NCBI GenBank assembly: GCA_964429695.1
Contig: CAYSCS010000079.1
Coordinates: forward strand, 1-64,000
From: CAYSCS01 sp964429695
GTDB lineage: Bacteria; Acidobacteriota; Aminicenantia; Aminicenantales; Aminicenantaceae
Reading direction: 5' to 3'
Length of the DNA stretch: 64,000 nucleotides
Shown: positions 33,607-43,580 of the stretch, piece by piece
Numbering within the stretch: position 1 is the stretch's first letter
Layout: the number at the start of each line of letters is the position of its first letter
Translations under genes and position numbers: made by a program
The notes under the pieces: generated by a model
Databases searched by the model: none
Told to the model about the DNA's origin: nothing
The model's input: the letters and a program-made list of their open reading frames with translations, nothing else

Positions 33607-35124
33607 ATGGAGAACAAAAAGGCACGAATCAGCTTGCGTTTAGCGGTGAGGGAGAATAGCCTTTTCATGTTGGCTCAGAAGTTCATCACACCTTTCCTTA
33701 ATTTGTTCATCACTATTTACATCATAAGAAAAGTTTCAGTCGAACATTATGGTATCTATGGAATACTCATTACTTTGATGGATTATTTAATTTTACTCTC
33801 TGCATTTGGTCTTCCCAGCATCTATCAGAGGTTTTTTCCAGAATTCTTAAGCAATCGCCAGGAAGAGAAAGTATCCATTCTGGTGAAGAAGGGATTGAGG
33901 TTGAGTTTTATTTCTTCTCTTATTTTGACTTTCACTGTTTTCGTTTTTTCCCAGGAGATAGGTGCACTTCTTAAAATTTCAAATTTTAAGAATTACTTCA
34001 TCATTTGGTTTCTGAGTATCATTTTTTATCTTCAAGCTAGACTTTTTGGAACTGTTCTCACCTCACTCTTCTTACATAGGTATTTCGTGTTTTCTGAAAT
34101 AATTTATGCGTTATTTAGATGTCTTGTAATCTTTTGGCTCTTGAAGACAAAGCTGGGCTTGAAAGGTCTTTTGATAGGTGAAGTCGTTTCCTATGCTTTG
34201 CTTTTTATGCTTCAATCGACTTTTTTTTACCAGAAGTTTGCAAGACACTATCCCTCAGCAGTAAATGAGGAATATGAGAAGAAGCGAATCGCGAGATATG
34301 GAGGATTCAGTTATTTAAACGAGATGGGGGCAAAAATACTCGATGTTTCTACAGACCTTTTCATAATTTCAGCTTTCTTAGGACCTTTTGCTGCAGGCCT
34401 TTATGCTTTTGCGAACAGGGCTATGGAACTTTTTTCCAAAGCAATGCCAGATAATCTTTTTATGGAGGTTATCAGACCTGCATTCTTCACAAAATATGCG
34501 CGAAACTCTGATAAGGAAGAGATAGAAAGGGTGTTTAATACCTTAACCAAATTCATTGCCTTCTTTTTCTTCCCCCTTGTGGCCGGAATCTTTGTTTTGG
34601 GCGATAAGCTCATCATTTATGTTTTTGACTCGAAGTATCTTCCATCCCTTAGTGTGCTTTGGATTGTTGCTTCCTTTACAGCCCTAAACTCCTTTCAGTT
34701 TCCTCTAGGTCTGATGGTGCAAGCTGTAGAAAGAGTAGAAGTAAATCTTTATAGCAAGATATTCTCTATTTATAACTTAATAGCCGACCTTCTCGTGGTC
34801 AAGAATTTCGGAATCAAAGGGGTAGCCTTCGTTACAGGAACTGCAATTCTCTTTAAAAATCTTTTTATTTATCTATATGCGCAGAAATATGTTTCATTCT
34901 CGTTAGATTTTAAATCAATTTCGAAGATTCTGCTGAATTCTGGGATGATGTCCATTCCACTTTATTTTATGAGAAGTTTGATTTCTAATATTTTTTCTTT
35001 GGGATTTGTAGTTTTGATAGGAGGGCTTATATATTTTTTCATTTCTTTCTTGAATAAGAGCTTTTCGCTTAGAGAAAGAAAAATAATAAATCAAATTTTA
35101 CCCAAAGCTGTTTTTGTGTTTTAA
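33607..35124 (+). CDS. wzx: Wzx-type oligosaccharide flippase
   Basis: About 505 residues, 12-14 hydrophobic helices, polysaccharide biosynthesis/MATE-like fold; the N-terminus (LFMLAQKFITPFLNLFITIYI) and VEHYGIYGILITLMDYLILLS are characteristic of O-unit flippases. It moves undecaprenyl-linked repeat units across the inner membrane. I prefer the ATG at 33607, nine bases after AGGA, over the ATG at 33586, which has no ribosome site. The stop is followed at once by the methyltransferase start. Confidence 0.87.
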   Translation: MENKKARISLRLAVRENSLFMLAQKFITPFLNLFITIYIIRKVSVEHYGIYGILITLMDYLILLSAFGLPSIYQRFFPEFLSNRQEEKVSILVKKGLRLSFISSLILTFTVFVFSQEIGALLKISNFKNYFIIWFLSIIFYLQARLFGTVLTSLFLHRYFVFSEIIYALFRCLVIFWLLKTKLGLKGLLIGEVVSYALLFMLQSTFFYQKFARHYPSAVNEEYEKKRIARYGGFSYLNEMGAKILDVSTDLFIISAFLGPFAAGLYAFANRAMELFSKAMPDNLFMEVIRPAFFTKYARNSDKEEIERVFNTLTKFIAFFFFPLVAGIFVLGDKLIIYVFDSKYLPSLSVLWIVASFTALNSFQFPLGLMVQAVERVEVNLYSKIFSIYNLIADLLVVKNFGIKGVAFVTGTAILFKNLFIYLYAQKYVSFSLDFKSISKILLNSGMMSIPLYFMRSLISNIFSLGFVVLIGGLIYFFISFLNKSFSLRERKIINQILPKAVFVF

Positions 35125-35125
35125 G

Positions 35126-35668
35126 ATGAAGCTCCTTTTAGACATTGGCTGTGGAGGCGCTAAGCACTTAAGAACTGGATACAGGACTATCGCCGTGGAT
35201 AATTTCTTTAGTTCTCAGGCTGATGTAATTGTGAATCTGGAAGAGGCAGGATTGCCTTTTAAGGACAATTGTTTCGATATTATAAATTTGAGTCATGTTC
35301 TCGAGCATCTTTTTAATCCCATAAAACTGCTTGGTGATGCAAGGAGAACAGCAAAAAACGGTTCGATCTTAACCATCAGGGTTCCCCATCATTCAAACTT
35401 TAGGGCTTTTGATATTTTCCATAAGAACCTCTGGAATTATTTTTCTTTTGATTCTCTTTGTGCTTTTGCGGGAAGAGACGCCCAGGAAAGAAAGTGGTTT
35501 AAAATCAAAAAACGACGGATTATGCTTCAACTTTCGAGAGGGAAATTTAAGTCTCTCGGGATTTTCTTGGAGAAGATTATAAATCATTTTCCTTATAAAT
35601 ATGAGAGTTATTTAAAACATATTTTTCCCGCCTATGAAATATTTTTTGAGTTAGAAGTTGAAAAATGA
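35126..35668 (+). CDS. Class I SAM-dependent methyltransferase
   Basis: 180 residues. SAM-binding loop MKLLLDIGCGGAKHLRTGY, acidic residue in TIAVDNF, and the motif NLSHVLEHLFNPIKLLGDARR typical of Methyltransf_11-like enzymes. Small for the family but complete. Likely methylates a sugar of the repeat unit or caps the chain. Start chosen at ATG 35126, one base after the wzx stop codon. The stop overlaps the next gene (ATGA). Confidence 0.85.
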   Translation: MKLLLDIGCGGAKHLRTGYRTIAVDNFFSSQADVIVNLEEAGLPFKDNCFDIINLSHVLEHLFNPIKLLGDARRTAKNGSILTIRVPHHSNFRAFDIFHKNLWNYFSFDSLCAFAGRDAQERKWFKIKKRRIMLQLSRGKFKSLGIFLEKIINHFPYKYESYLKHIFPAYEIFFELEVEK

Positions 35669-36588
35669 GTATTCCCTGTAAAGTAAGTGTCATAATTCCT
35701 ACCTTTAATCGGGCTAAGCTCTTGATTGAGGCCATTGAAAGTGTTTTAGCCCAAAAATATAGAAATTATGAAATTATTGTCGTTGACGATGGTTCGACTG
35801 ATGAGACCAGAGAGGTTTTAATTCCATATCTTGCAGAGCAAAGGATTCGCTATATATTTCAAAAAAATAAGAAACAGGCTTCAGCAAGAAATACAGGCAT
35901 AAGAAATTCGAAAGGAGAATATATTGCTTTCCTCGATTCTGATGACCTTTGGTTATCTGATAAGCTTGAATTGCAAGTTCATGCTCTAGAAGAAAACCCA
36001 GAAGCAGGGATGGTTTATTGTAATCAATATCTCATAGAATTAGAGGCAGATAAGGAGGAAAGAATAAAGTACCAGAAAGGGATGTTGAAGTCCGGATGGA
36101 TATTTAAGGATCTTCTTCTCCGAAAATTTTATTGCAGCACTCCCACCCTCCTTATCCGCAGAGCTGTTTTAGATAAGGTTGGTCTATTCGATGAATCTCT
36201 TGAGGATGCGCTCGAGGATTGGGAGTTTACCTTGAGGATTTCTAGAGATTACCAAGTAATCGCCATAGATGAGCCTCTGATTAAAAGAAGAATCCAGCCT
36301 CCATCTGCAGAGGTGTATCATGAAAAGAGAATCACTAACCATAGAAGAATTCTTGAAAGATACTTAAAAAATTCTCAGCTTCCAAAATATTTCAAGAACC
36401 TTGTTTGGTCGAAGAGTATTTTTTCGTGGGGAAAAATTTATTTAGAGAAAGGTCAAATAAGAAAAGCACTGGCCTGCTTTTTAAAGGCTGCAGGGAAAGG
36501 ACATCTGGGAGCTGCTTTATTTATTCTTCTTTGTTTTTTGAGGCCGGTTTATTTTATGTTTGCTCAAAAAAAGAAAATCATAAGATAA
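35665..36588 (+). CDS. Glycosyltransferase family 2
   Basis: 307-residue GT-A inverting transferase: SVIIPTFNRAKLLIEAIESV at the N-terminus, IVVDDGSTDETREV, and the metal-binding FLDSDDLW. EDWEFTLRIS provides the probable catalytic acidic residues. A hydrophobic C-terminal segment (GAALFILLCFLRPVYFMF) may dock it to the membrane. Couples by ATGA overlap to the methyltransferase gene. Confidence 0.92.
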   Translation: MSIPCKVSVIIPTFNRAKLLIEAIESVLAQKYRNYEIIVVDDGSTDETREVLIPYLAEQRIRYIFQKNKKQASARNTGIRNSKGEYIAFLDSDDLWLSDKLELQVHALEENPEAGMVYCNQYLIELEADKEERIKYQKGMLKSGWIFKDLLLRKFYCSTPTLLIRRAVLDKVGLFDESLEDALEDWEFTLRISRDYQVIAIDEPLIKRRIQPPSAEVYHEKRITNHRRILERYLKNSQLPKYFKNLVWSKSIFSWGKIYLEKGQIRKALACFLKAAGKGHLGAALFILLCFLRPVYFMFAQKKKIIR

Positions 36589-36600
36589 GAATATTCTAAG

Positions 36601-37782
36601 ATGAGAATATTAATTGTCGCAAGCACCCATCCTCAGGATGAAGTGGGTGGAGCAGAACTTCAGGCATATCTAATCGCTAAGGGTCTGAGGGAGCTTAAAC
36701 AGGAGGTAACTTTTTGTGCTGTTCGCTCTCAATTTGCAAGAGAAATAGTTGACGAAGATGGACTCAGGTATCTGAGCCTTCCTGGACGGATGATAAGCGT
36801 CAAAAAATGCATAAGATTCTTTCGTCTTCTAAAAAAAACAAATCCAGATGTTGTTTATGTGCGTTGCATATATTCTTTATGGTGGATAAATCTTTTATGT
36901 AAAATATTAAAGATTCCAACAATCTTTCCCTTTTATAGCGATATGCATTGTCAATATCTGAAGTGGCGACATTATTCTGAATGGAATAAGGAGAAGCATT
37001 GGTATAAGTATTTGAAAAAAATGTTGTTCCAGAACTTTTATGTTTTTAGCTGTCGCTTCGCTGATGCAATACTCTGTCAGACGAAAGCTCAACAGAGACT
37101 ATTGAAAAAGAACTTCGGGATTAAAGCGAGGTTAATCAGGAGTGGGCATCCCGTTCTTGAATATATCCCCTTGAAACCAAAAGAGAAGTTTAACATAGTT
37201 TGGATTGGAAAACACTGGAAAAATCCAGAGGTGTTTTTAGCAATAGTACAGAAATTAAGGGCAATCCCTGACTTTTCCTTTACTATGATTGGAAGCTTCC
37301 CTGTTGGTAAGCAAAAAGAGCTAAAAAAATTGGAAGAGAAAATTCCCAATTTTATTTTTGTAGGAGTTTTGCCTTACCAGGAAGTTAATAAAATTCTCGA
37401 AAAAAGTCATGTTCTCATAAATACAAGTGATTATGAAGGTTTTTCAAATACTTTTATCCAGGCCTGGATGAGAGGAGTGCCTGTCATCAGCCTCAAAGTA
37501 AATCCAGATGGCATTTTGAATGAGAAAAGAATAGGTTTTCATTCACAGTCCCCGGAACAATTAGAGAGAGATCTTTTGAATCTGTATCAGGATGAGAAAA
37601 TGTATAGGGAGTATTCGCAGAATTGTTATCAATACGCGCGAAACGAACATAATCTAAGGGAAGTTTCTCTTGAAATTTTAGGATTATGCAAGTTTTTGAT
37701 AGGGATCAAAAAAGGAAAAAGTCAGGGAAAGAAATTTGAAAATGAATTGAGATTAGGAGATGGGAGAGGGGTAATGAAATGA
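36601..37782 (+). CDS. Glycosyltransferase family 4
   Basis: 393-residue GT-B protein: MRILIVASTHPQDEVGGAEL with the glycine-rich acceptor loop, VWIGKHWKNPEVFL opening the donor domain, and the signature TSDYEGFSNTFIQAWMRGVPVI, in which the usual second Glu is replaced by Gln (Q in FIQAW). That substitution is seen in some active members. A basic C-terminal tail (about 35 residues) extends past the family fold. Donor unknown. Confidence 0.88.
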   Translation: MRILIVASTHPQDEVGGAELQAYLIAKGLRELKQEVTFCAVRSQFAREIVDEDGLRYLSLPGRMISVKKCIRFFRLLKKTNPDVVYVRCIYSLWWINLLCKILKIPTIFPFYSDMHCQYLKWRHYSEWNKEKHWYKYLKKMLFQNFYVFSCRFADAILCQTKAQQRLLKKNFGIKARLIRSGHPVLEYIPLKPKEKFNIVWIGKHWKNPEVFLAIVQKLRAIPDFSFTMIGSFPVGKQKELKKLEEKIPNFIFVGVLPYQEVNKILEKSHVLINTSDYEGFSNTFIQAWMRGVPVISLKVNPDGILNEKRIGFHSQSPEQLERDLLNLYQDEKMYREYSQNCYQYARNEHNLREVSLEILGLCKFLIGIKKGKSQGKKFENELRLGDGRGVMK

Positions 37783-37851
37783 AAAATTATTTTTCTGAAT
37801 TAATTAAGGGAAACAAAATTGGTAGAGTGCAGGGTTGAAATTTAAAGGTTA

Positions 37852-39006
37852 ATGAAGATGAACATTCTCCAGGTCATGGGATGTACCTCTGATCAGTATT
37901 CCTCAATGGAAATATATCTTGTGAAAAAAGCAGCAATTTTGAAAAGAAGAGGGCACTCTTTTTATGTAGTTTATGAGAATATCCCGAAAAGAAGAGAATT
38001 TAGAGATGATTTTAAGAAAAATGGTGGAGAGGTATTTTCACTTAAGCTGAATGGGATTTTTAGCGTTAATTTTTTTAAAGGAATTTCAAAAATAATAAGA
38101 GAAAGAAAGATCGATCTCATTCACACCTACTTTACTCCTACTTGTCATTTTTTAAATTTTTATCTGAGGGTGATTGGGTTTAAATGTGTGGTGAGGACAG
38201 CTGCTAACTTACCCCTTCTTAAAAGAAGTAAAAAAAAGAGGAATGCGTATCTTAGAACTTGGCTTTCTATAAGGCACAGGTTCCTTTCTTCCTTAGTAAG
38301 GAAGATAATTTGTAGGTCTGAGGGAGTGAAAGATGAGTACACAAAATTGGGAGTTTCTTCTCAGAAGCTTGTTGTTATCCCAGGGGGGGTTGAGATAGAA
38401 AAGTTCATATTCTCAAAGGCGGCAAGAGATGCGAAGAGAAGAGAATATGGTTTAGATGATGATGTTTTGGCTTTGGGGGCTTCATCTCGTCTTGTGCCTG
38501 TAAAGAGAATTGATTTCTTAATCAAGGTATTCAAGGGGTTAAGACAAAAATATGAAGATATCAGGTTATTAATTGCAGGCGATGGGCCTCAATGCAAATG
38601 TCTGGTTCAACTCACAGAGGACCTTGGTTTGGGTGATTCTGTAATTTTTTTGGGGCATCAAAATGAAATTTCGGATTTCTACTCTGCCCTTGATATATTC
38701 TGCCTCCCTTCTTTAGCTGAGGGCATGAGTAATTCTCTTTTAGAGGCAATGTCAACTCGTCTTCCAGTTATAGCCAGTGACATTCCCTCCAATCGCGAAG
38801 TTGTTGATGAGGGAAAAGGAGGCCATCTTATTTCTTTTAAGGAAGAGAGTGAATTCGAAAGGGCGGTTAAAAATCTAAGGGATAGAGAGACGAGGAAAAA
38901 GATGGGAGAATACAACAGGGAGAAGGTTGTCAAAAGATTCACTCTGGATTCTCGAATCCACAAAGAATTAGAAGTTTATGAAGAAGTTTTTGAAAGGTCT
39001 CGATGA
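37852..39006 (+). CDS. Glycosyltransferase family 4
   Basis: 384-residue GT-B enzyme. MNILQVMGCTSDQYSSMEIY, then donor domain with SSRLVPVKRIDFLIKVFKGL, LLIAGDGPQ and the signature PSLAEGMSNSLLEAMSTRLPVIA (two conserved Glu). The N-terminal fold resembles capsular GTs acting on membrane-bound acceptors. Overlaps the asparagine synthase gene region by ATGA. Confidence 0.9.
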   Translation: MKMNILQVMGCTSDQYSSMEIYLVKKAAILKRRGHSFYVVYENIPKRREFRDDFKKNGGEVFSLKLNGIFSVNFFKGISKIIRERKIDLIHTYFTPTCHFLNFYLRVIGFKCVVRTAANLPLLKRSKKKRNAYLRTWLSIRHRFLSSLVRKIICRSEGVKDEYTKLGVSSQKLVVIPGGVEIEKFIFSKAARDAKRREYGLDDDVLALGASSRLVPVKRIDFLIKVFKGLRQKYEDIRLLIAGDGPQCKCLVQLTEDLGLGDSVIFLGHQNEISDFYSALDIFCLPSLAEGMSNSLLEAMSTRLPVIASDIPSNREVVDEGKGGHLISFKEESEFERAVKNLRDRETRKKMGEYNREKVVKRFTLDSRIHKELEVYEEVFERSR

Positions 39007-39008
39007 AG

Positions 39009-40877
39009 ATGTGTGGAATAGCTGGGATTTATGACGAACGAGAAAAAGTCTCCATGGAGAAATTAATCAGAATGGCAGAGATAATGGCTCACAGGGGGCC
39101 AGATTCAACGGGTTTTTTTATTTCAGAAAATAAAACCATGGGTCTAGCGCATGACCGGCTTTCGATAATTGACTTAACTCCGGCTGCTAATCAGCCGATG
39201 AGCAATGAAAATAAGTCTTTATGGCTTGTCTTTAATGGGGAGATTTATAACCATCATCTTTTAAGAGAAAAATTAGTAAGTAAAGGTCATAAGTTTAAAT
39301 CAAGGAGTGATTCTGAAGTCATTCTTCACCTTTATGAGGAGAAGAAAGAAGGTCTCTTAGAAGACCTGAATGGGATGTTTTCCTTCTGTATTTATGACAC
39401 ACAAGAGGGAAAACTATTTCTTGCTCGAGATAGAGTGGGAATTAAACCCTTGTATTTTTATCATGAAAATGGTTTTTTTGCTTTTTCTTCTGAAATGAAA
39501 GGCCTGCTGGTTCTCCCCCAAACACAAAGGGGTATCGAACCTGAGGCAGTGAATTTCTTTTTCACTCTTGGTTATATTCCGGCTCCTTATACCATTTTCA
39601 AAAGAATAAAGAAATTATTGCCCGCTCATTTTCTTACATTTAATGGGCATGAGGTAAGTGTCAGGAGATATTGGGAGTTGCCTTCAAATAAAATTGAATC
39701 AAAGGGTTTAGATGTGAATCAATTGATAGATTTCCTGGAAGAAAAATTGCGAAGTTCTATAAAGATGCAGATGGAAAGCGACGTTCCTCTTGGTTGCTTT
39801 CTTTCAGGAGGGATTGATTCTAGCCTTGTGGCTAAGATAATGGCAGAAGAAGCCAGTTCTCCCATAAAAACTTTCACCATAGGCTTTGAGGATGCAGAAT
39901 TTGACGAAAGACCTTTTGCAAGGTTAGTCTCAGAGGCGATTAAGTCCGAGCACAAGGAATATTTGGTTAAGATAGATGAAGGTGAAGCATTAGAAAAATT
40001 GATTAATTATTTTGATGAACCTTTTGCGGATTCCTCTTTGATTCCCACATATTATGTTTCTCTGGTGGCAAAAGAAAATGTTAGCGTTGTCCTTTCCGGC
40101 GATGGGGGGGATGAGCTCTTCGGAGGATACAACTGGTATACCTGGCTTCTCTCTCTTGAGAGAGTGAAGAGGAGACTTGGCCCTTTAACGAACTATATTG
40201 CTCGAGTTGGTAGATTTCTTCCTGAAGGATTCAAATGGAGACATTTTCTTTCGGTTCTCAACCTGAATGATGCAGAGCAGTTTTTAGAGAGGCTTTCCTT
40301 TTTTAAGAGAGAAGAAAAAGAAAAATTGATTAAGGATGAGTGGCAGAATAACTTAGTGGATAAAGATGCTGAAGAACGATTTATGTCTTTTTTTAATTCT
40401 CTGGAGGGGAGCCTGCTGGAGAAGATGAGCATGACCGATTTTCATTATTATTTGCCTGATGACATCTTGACTAAAGTAGACAGGTCGAGCATGGCTGTTT
40501 CCCTTGAGACTCGTGTCCCTTGGCTCGACCATAATTTGGTGGAATTCGCCTTTTCTCTTCCTCAGGAATTAAGAATATATAAAGGCTGCAGAAAATATCT
40601 CCTTAAGGAGCTGGCAAGGAGAATTCTCCCTAAAAATTTTGTTCTGGAAAGGAAACAAGGGTTTTGCATTCCTCTTGCGAAATGGATGAAAGGAAAACTT
40701 GGTGATCTCCTGAGAGATGAGTTACAAGGACCAGTTTTCACTCAAATCCTCGATGCTCATTATGTAAAAGATTTATTATCCAAGATAAATAAAACAAACA
40801 ATGTCGAGTTGGGAGCAAAACTATTCGCTGTTCTTATCTTTTGCATGTGGTACAAAAAATGGGTGGTTAAGGAATGA
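39009..40877 (+). CDS. asnB: Asparagine synthase (glutamine-hydrolysing), AsnB-like
   Basis: About 622 residues. The glutaminase domain starts MCGIAGIYD; the nucleophile Cys must be residue 2, so I chose ATG 39009 although an ATG at 39003 overlaps the previous stop. Then LAHDRLSIIDL, NGEIYNH, and the synthetase domain with the PP-loop SGGIDSS and LSGDGGDELFGGYNWY. AsnB-like genes are very common inside exopolysaccharide loci, where they are thought to amidate uronic acids or related sugar carboxylates rather than make asparagine. Overlaps the next glycosyltransferase gene by 4 bp. Confidence 0.92.
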   Translation: MCGIAGIYDEREKVSMEKLIRMAEIMAHRGPDSTGFFISENKTMGLAHDRLSIIDLTPAANQPMSNENKSLWLVFNGEIYNHHLLREKLVSKGHKFKSRSDSEVILHLYEEKKEGLLEDLNGMFSFCIYDTQEGKLFLARDRVGIKPLYFYHENGFFAFSSEMKGLLVLPQTQRGIEPEAVNFFFTLGYIPAPYTIFKRIKKLLPAHFLTFNGHEVSVRRYWELPSNKIESKGLDVNQLIDFLEEKLRSSIKMQMESDVPLGCFLSGGIDSSLVAKIMAEEASSPIKTFTIGFEDAEFDERPFARLVSEAIKSEHKEYLVKIDEGEALEKLINYFDEPFADSSLIPTYYVSLVAKENVSVVLSGDGGDELFGGYNWYTWLLSLERVKRRLGPLTNYIARVGRFLPEGFKWRHFLSVLNLNDAEQFLERLSFFKREEKEKLIKDEWQNNLVDKDAEERFMSFFNSLEGSLLEKMSMTDFHYYLPDDILTKVDRSSMAVSLETRVPWLDHNLVEFAFSLPQELRIYKGCRKYLLKELARRILPKNFVLERKQGFCIPLAKWMKGKLGDLLRDELQGPVFTQILDAHYVKDLLSKINKTNNVELGAKLFAVLIFCMWYKKWVVKE

Positions 40878-41998
40878 ACATTCTCTGGTTTATAGACAAG
40901 GAACTCGACCTTTCTTTCAGTACCTCGGCAAGGATTGCAGGCGTAAAATATTTAGAGAAGAAGCATTCTGTTTCCCTTATCTCAGGCTATAAAGATAGAG
41001 AAAAAGATTTTGAGATAAAAGGATGCATTTATTTTTTAAAAAAAATAAACCTCCCTTTCTTAAAGACAGCCTCTTTTTATCGGCAACAGTTGAAGTTTAT
41101 TGATAATTATGAAAGGTTGAATGGGGTAGATATAATCCTCCTTAATTCATCAAATTTGTTTTTATTTAGGAAATTACTAAAATTAAAGAAGAGGTATGGA
41201 TTCAAGGTTATCCTGGATGTAAGGACGCTGCCTGTGGATTCTAACCCTCTTAAGAGATGGATAAATGATTTCTTTTTGAGGAAGAGCCTCCATCTTGCAG
41301 CAAGAAATTTCGAAGGAATAACGTATATTACTGAGGAAATGAAAAAATTTTGCCTTTCTAATTATAATCTTCCTGAGCATTCTTTCCAAATCTGGGGTTC
41401 TGGAGTGGATCCACAAATATTCAAACCCTCAATTTCTCACTTATCCTCACGAGAATATAGGTTGATGTACCATGGTCAGGTTGCGAGGAATAGAGGCTTA
41501 CAAGGTGTTATCCAAGCGCTAAATATTTTGGGCGATGAAGAGATATGTTTTCATATTCTTGGTGCAGGGGAAGGACTTGTTGAAATGAAAAAACTGACTA
41601 AGAAACTCGGGCTCGAGGGTAGGGTTCTCTTTCATTCCCCTGTTTCTCTCTCAGAAGTCCCTTATTACATCAATTCAATCCATGCGGGAATACTTCCTTT
41701 TCCCCACTGGAGAGGCTGGAATACAAGTTCGCCTCTTAAACTCTTTGAATACTTGGCTTGTGGAAAACCGGTAATCGCCACAGATATTCCGGCTCATTCA
41801 AATGTACTTAAAGGAAAAGATTTTGTTTTTTGGATCTCAGGTTCTTCTCCTGAAAGAATAGCTAGCGCGATAAGAGAGGCCAAGGAAAGAAAGACAGAAT
41901 ACAGAAGATTGGCAGAAGAAGCAAGAAAGTTTGTAGAGATGAATTTTACCTGGGAGAGACAGGTGAAAAAACTAGAGGAATTTTTGGAAGGTCTTTGA
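40874..41998 (+). CDS. Glycosyltransferase family 4
   Basis: 374 residues. Divergent N-terminal domain (MNILWFIDKELDLSFSTSAR) and standard donor domain: MYHGQVARNRGLQGVIQAL, FHILGAGEGLVEM, and SSPLKLFEYLACGKPVIATD, the FEY form of the signature. Starts within the stop of asnB and ends overlapping the following membrane gene, both by 4 bp. Donor unknown. Confidence 0.88.
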   Translation: MNILWFIDKELDLSFSTSARIAGVKYLEKKHSVSLISGYKDREKDFEIKGCIYFLKKINLPFLKTASFYRQQLKFIDNYERLNGVDIILLNSSNLFLFRKLLKLKKRYGFKVILDVRTLPVDSNPLKRWINDFFLRKSLHLAARNFEGITYITEEMKKFCLSNYNLPEHSFQIWGSGVDPQIFKPSISHLSSREYRLMYHGQVARNRGLQGVIQALNILGDEEICFHILGAGEGLVEMKKLTKKLGLEGRVLFHSPVSLSEVPYYINSIHAGILPFPHWRGWNTSSPLKLFEYLACGKPVIATDIPAHSNVLKGKDFVFWISGSSPERIASAIREAKERKTEYRRLAEEARKFVEMNFTWERQVKKLEEFLEGL

Positions 41999-43431
41999 TG
42001 CAGGTTTCGTTTTCAAAATGGCAAAATTCTTTGATTTTTCATCTTTTTATTCTTTTCTTTCTCAGCTTTCTTTTAAGCCGGGCCATAGTCAACCGGAATT
42101 ATAATTTGATGCTCACCGTGGCAATTGGGTTTATTCTATTTCTTATTCTCAAGTCAAATATTTTATCCATAATCATCATCCTCATTCTTTCATTTTTTGG
42201 TAATTGGCTAGAGGCGATTGGATACCTCCCAGCACAATTCAACTGGCTTTCTGAAATTGTCATCGTGCTTCTTATTATTAAGAGTTTTAGCCTGAAGGCC
42301 TTCAAGAAAGAGGAAATTAAGCTGAAATTTTCTGGAATTTTTATTTTATTTCTGCTTATATCTTTCGTTTCCTATCTTTTGAATTCAATTAGTTTTCTCC
42401 ATTTTGCACTTTTTTTAAGGCTTGTTGGGCGCTATTTTTTGCTTTATCTAGCCACAGTGAATCTCGACCTTGACCAGAAAACCATTTTGTTGATCAATAA
42501 AATAATCATTTTCCTTTTTCTCATTCAGATTCCTACGGCATTTATCAAAATGCTCATCTACGGGCAGGGAGAGCAGGCTATTGGGACCTATGCTCTTCAT
42601 GGAGGAGACCTTTCTACGTGTATTCCTCTTATGGCAATAAGCTTCTTAATTTCTTTCTATTTCCTTTATAAACCGTCAAGAACATATTTAGTTTTAATTT
42701 TTTGTTTTATAGCTTTCGGGCTTGTTGGAGGAAAAAAGGCCCTAATCCTCTTTGTGCCTATTCTTGTCTTTTTCTTAAGCTTCTTTTTTAAGAAAAGCAT
42801 GAAAGAAATAATGAGATACTTCGTCTTGGGGAGTTTGATCATTCTCCTTACGGGTTTTTTCTCGATGAAATTAATAGAAAGATTGAACCCTCAACGAGAA
42901 AGAGGCGGAGAAATAAGCTTGAATTACCTCAAGGATTATTTCCTACGATATGCGACAGAAGGGCAGAGGTCCTATTCCATAGGAAGAATTGCTACTACAA
43001 GGAATGTATTTTCAATTTTAAAGGATGGTGGATTTGAAAGCTTTTTCTTCGGTCTAGGACCAGGAAGTTATATTGAAACGAGATTTAAAGACTTGAAAAC
43101 TACGCTTAAAGAAAGGGGAGAGTTGCCCATAATATATGGAATAACAGGCTTCACCTGGCTTGCCTTACAGGTTGGTCTTTTAGGGGCGATTATTTATCTT
43201 TTTATTTTCTACCGTATTCTTGTCGAGTGTCATTCTCATTTTGAAAGAGAGAAGAATGCCTACTGGAAATCTTTTGGCTTGGGAATGGTAGGTTTTTCTT
43301 TTGTGATGCTCTTCATCAACATTTTTTATTCTCCTGTGCTAACGGACGACCTTTTTCCGATGATATTCTTTTTACTCGTTGCTTTTTTTCTCAAGGGTAG
43401 AAAAAACCAAGAGAATCAAGGACCTTCCTGA
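41995..43431 (+). CDS. Wzy/WaaL-like O-antigen polymerase or ligase (first copy)
   Basis: 478 residues, about 12 hydrophobic helices, with a large periplasmic loop between about residues 300 and 385 containing RYATEGQRSYSIGRIATT and GLGPGSYIETR. This layout is that of O-antigen polymerases and ligases. Sequence alone rarely separates polymerase from ligase. The position amid glycosyltransferases suggests the Wzy polymerase. A second protein of this kind is at 55233. Followed by a 149-base gap with no gene. Confidence 0.78.
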   Translation: MMQVSFSKWQNSLIFHLFILFFLSFLLSRAIVNRNYNLMLTVAIGFILFLILKSNILSIIIILILSFFGNWLEAIGYLPAQFNWLSEIVIVLLIIKSFSLKAFKKEEIKLKFSGIFILFLLISFVSYLLNSISFLHFALFLRLVGRYFLLYLATVNLDLDQKTILLINKIIIFLFLIQIPTAFIKMLIYGQGEQAIGTYALHGGDLSTCIPLMAISFLISFYFLYKPSRTYLVLIFCFIAFGLVGGKKALILFVPILVFFLSFFFKKSMKEIMRYFVLGSLIILLTGFFSMKLIERLNPQRERGGEISLNYLKDYFLRYATEGQRSYSIGRIATTRNVFSILKDGGFESFFFGLGPGSYIETRFKDLKTTLKERGELPIIYGITGFTWLALQVGLLGAIIYLFIFYRILVECHSHFEREKNAYWKSFGLGMVGFSFVMLFINIFYSPVLTDDLFPMIFFLLVAFFLKGRKNQENQGPS

Positions 43432-43580
43432 AACGATGAAAAAAAGAAGCAAAGATGGCTCAAGGATTGAATTTTAAGATGGGTGGGGAAAGGTAATTTC
43501 CTTTTAAGGCCTAAGATGTCAAGCTTATCTAAGTCAAATAGTTTAAACTTAAAAAAAGAAGGTCTTTTCAAGTAGACGCG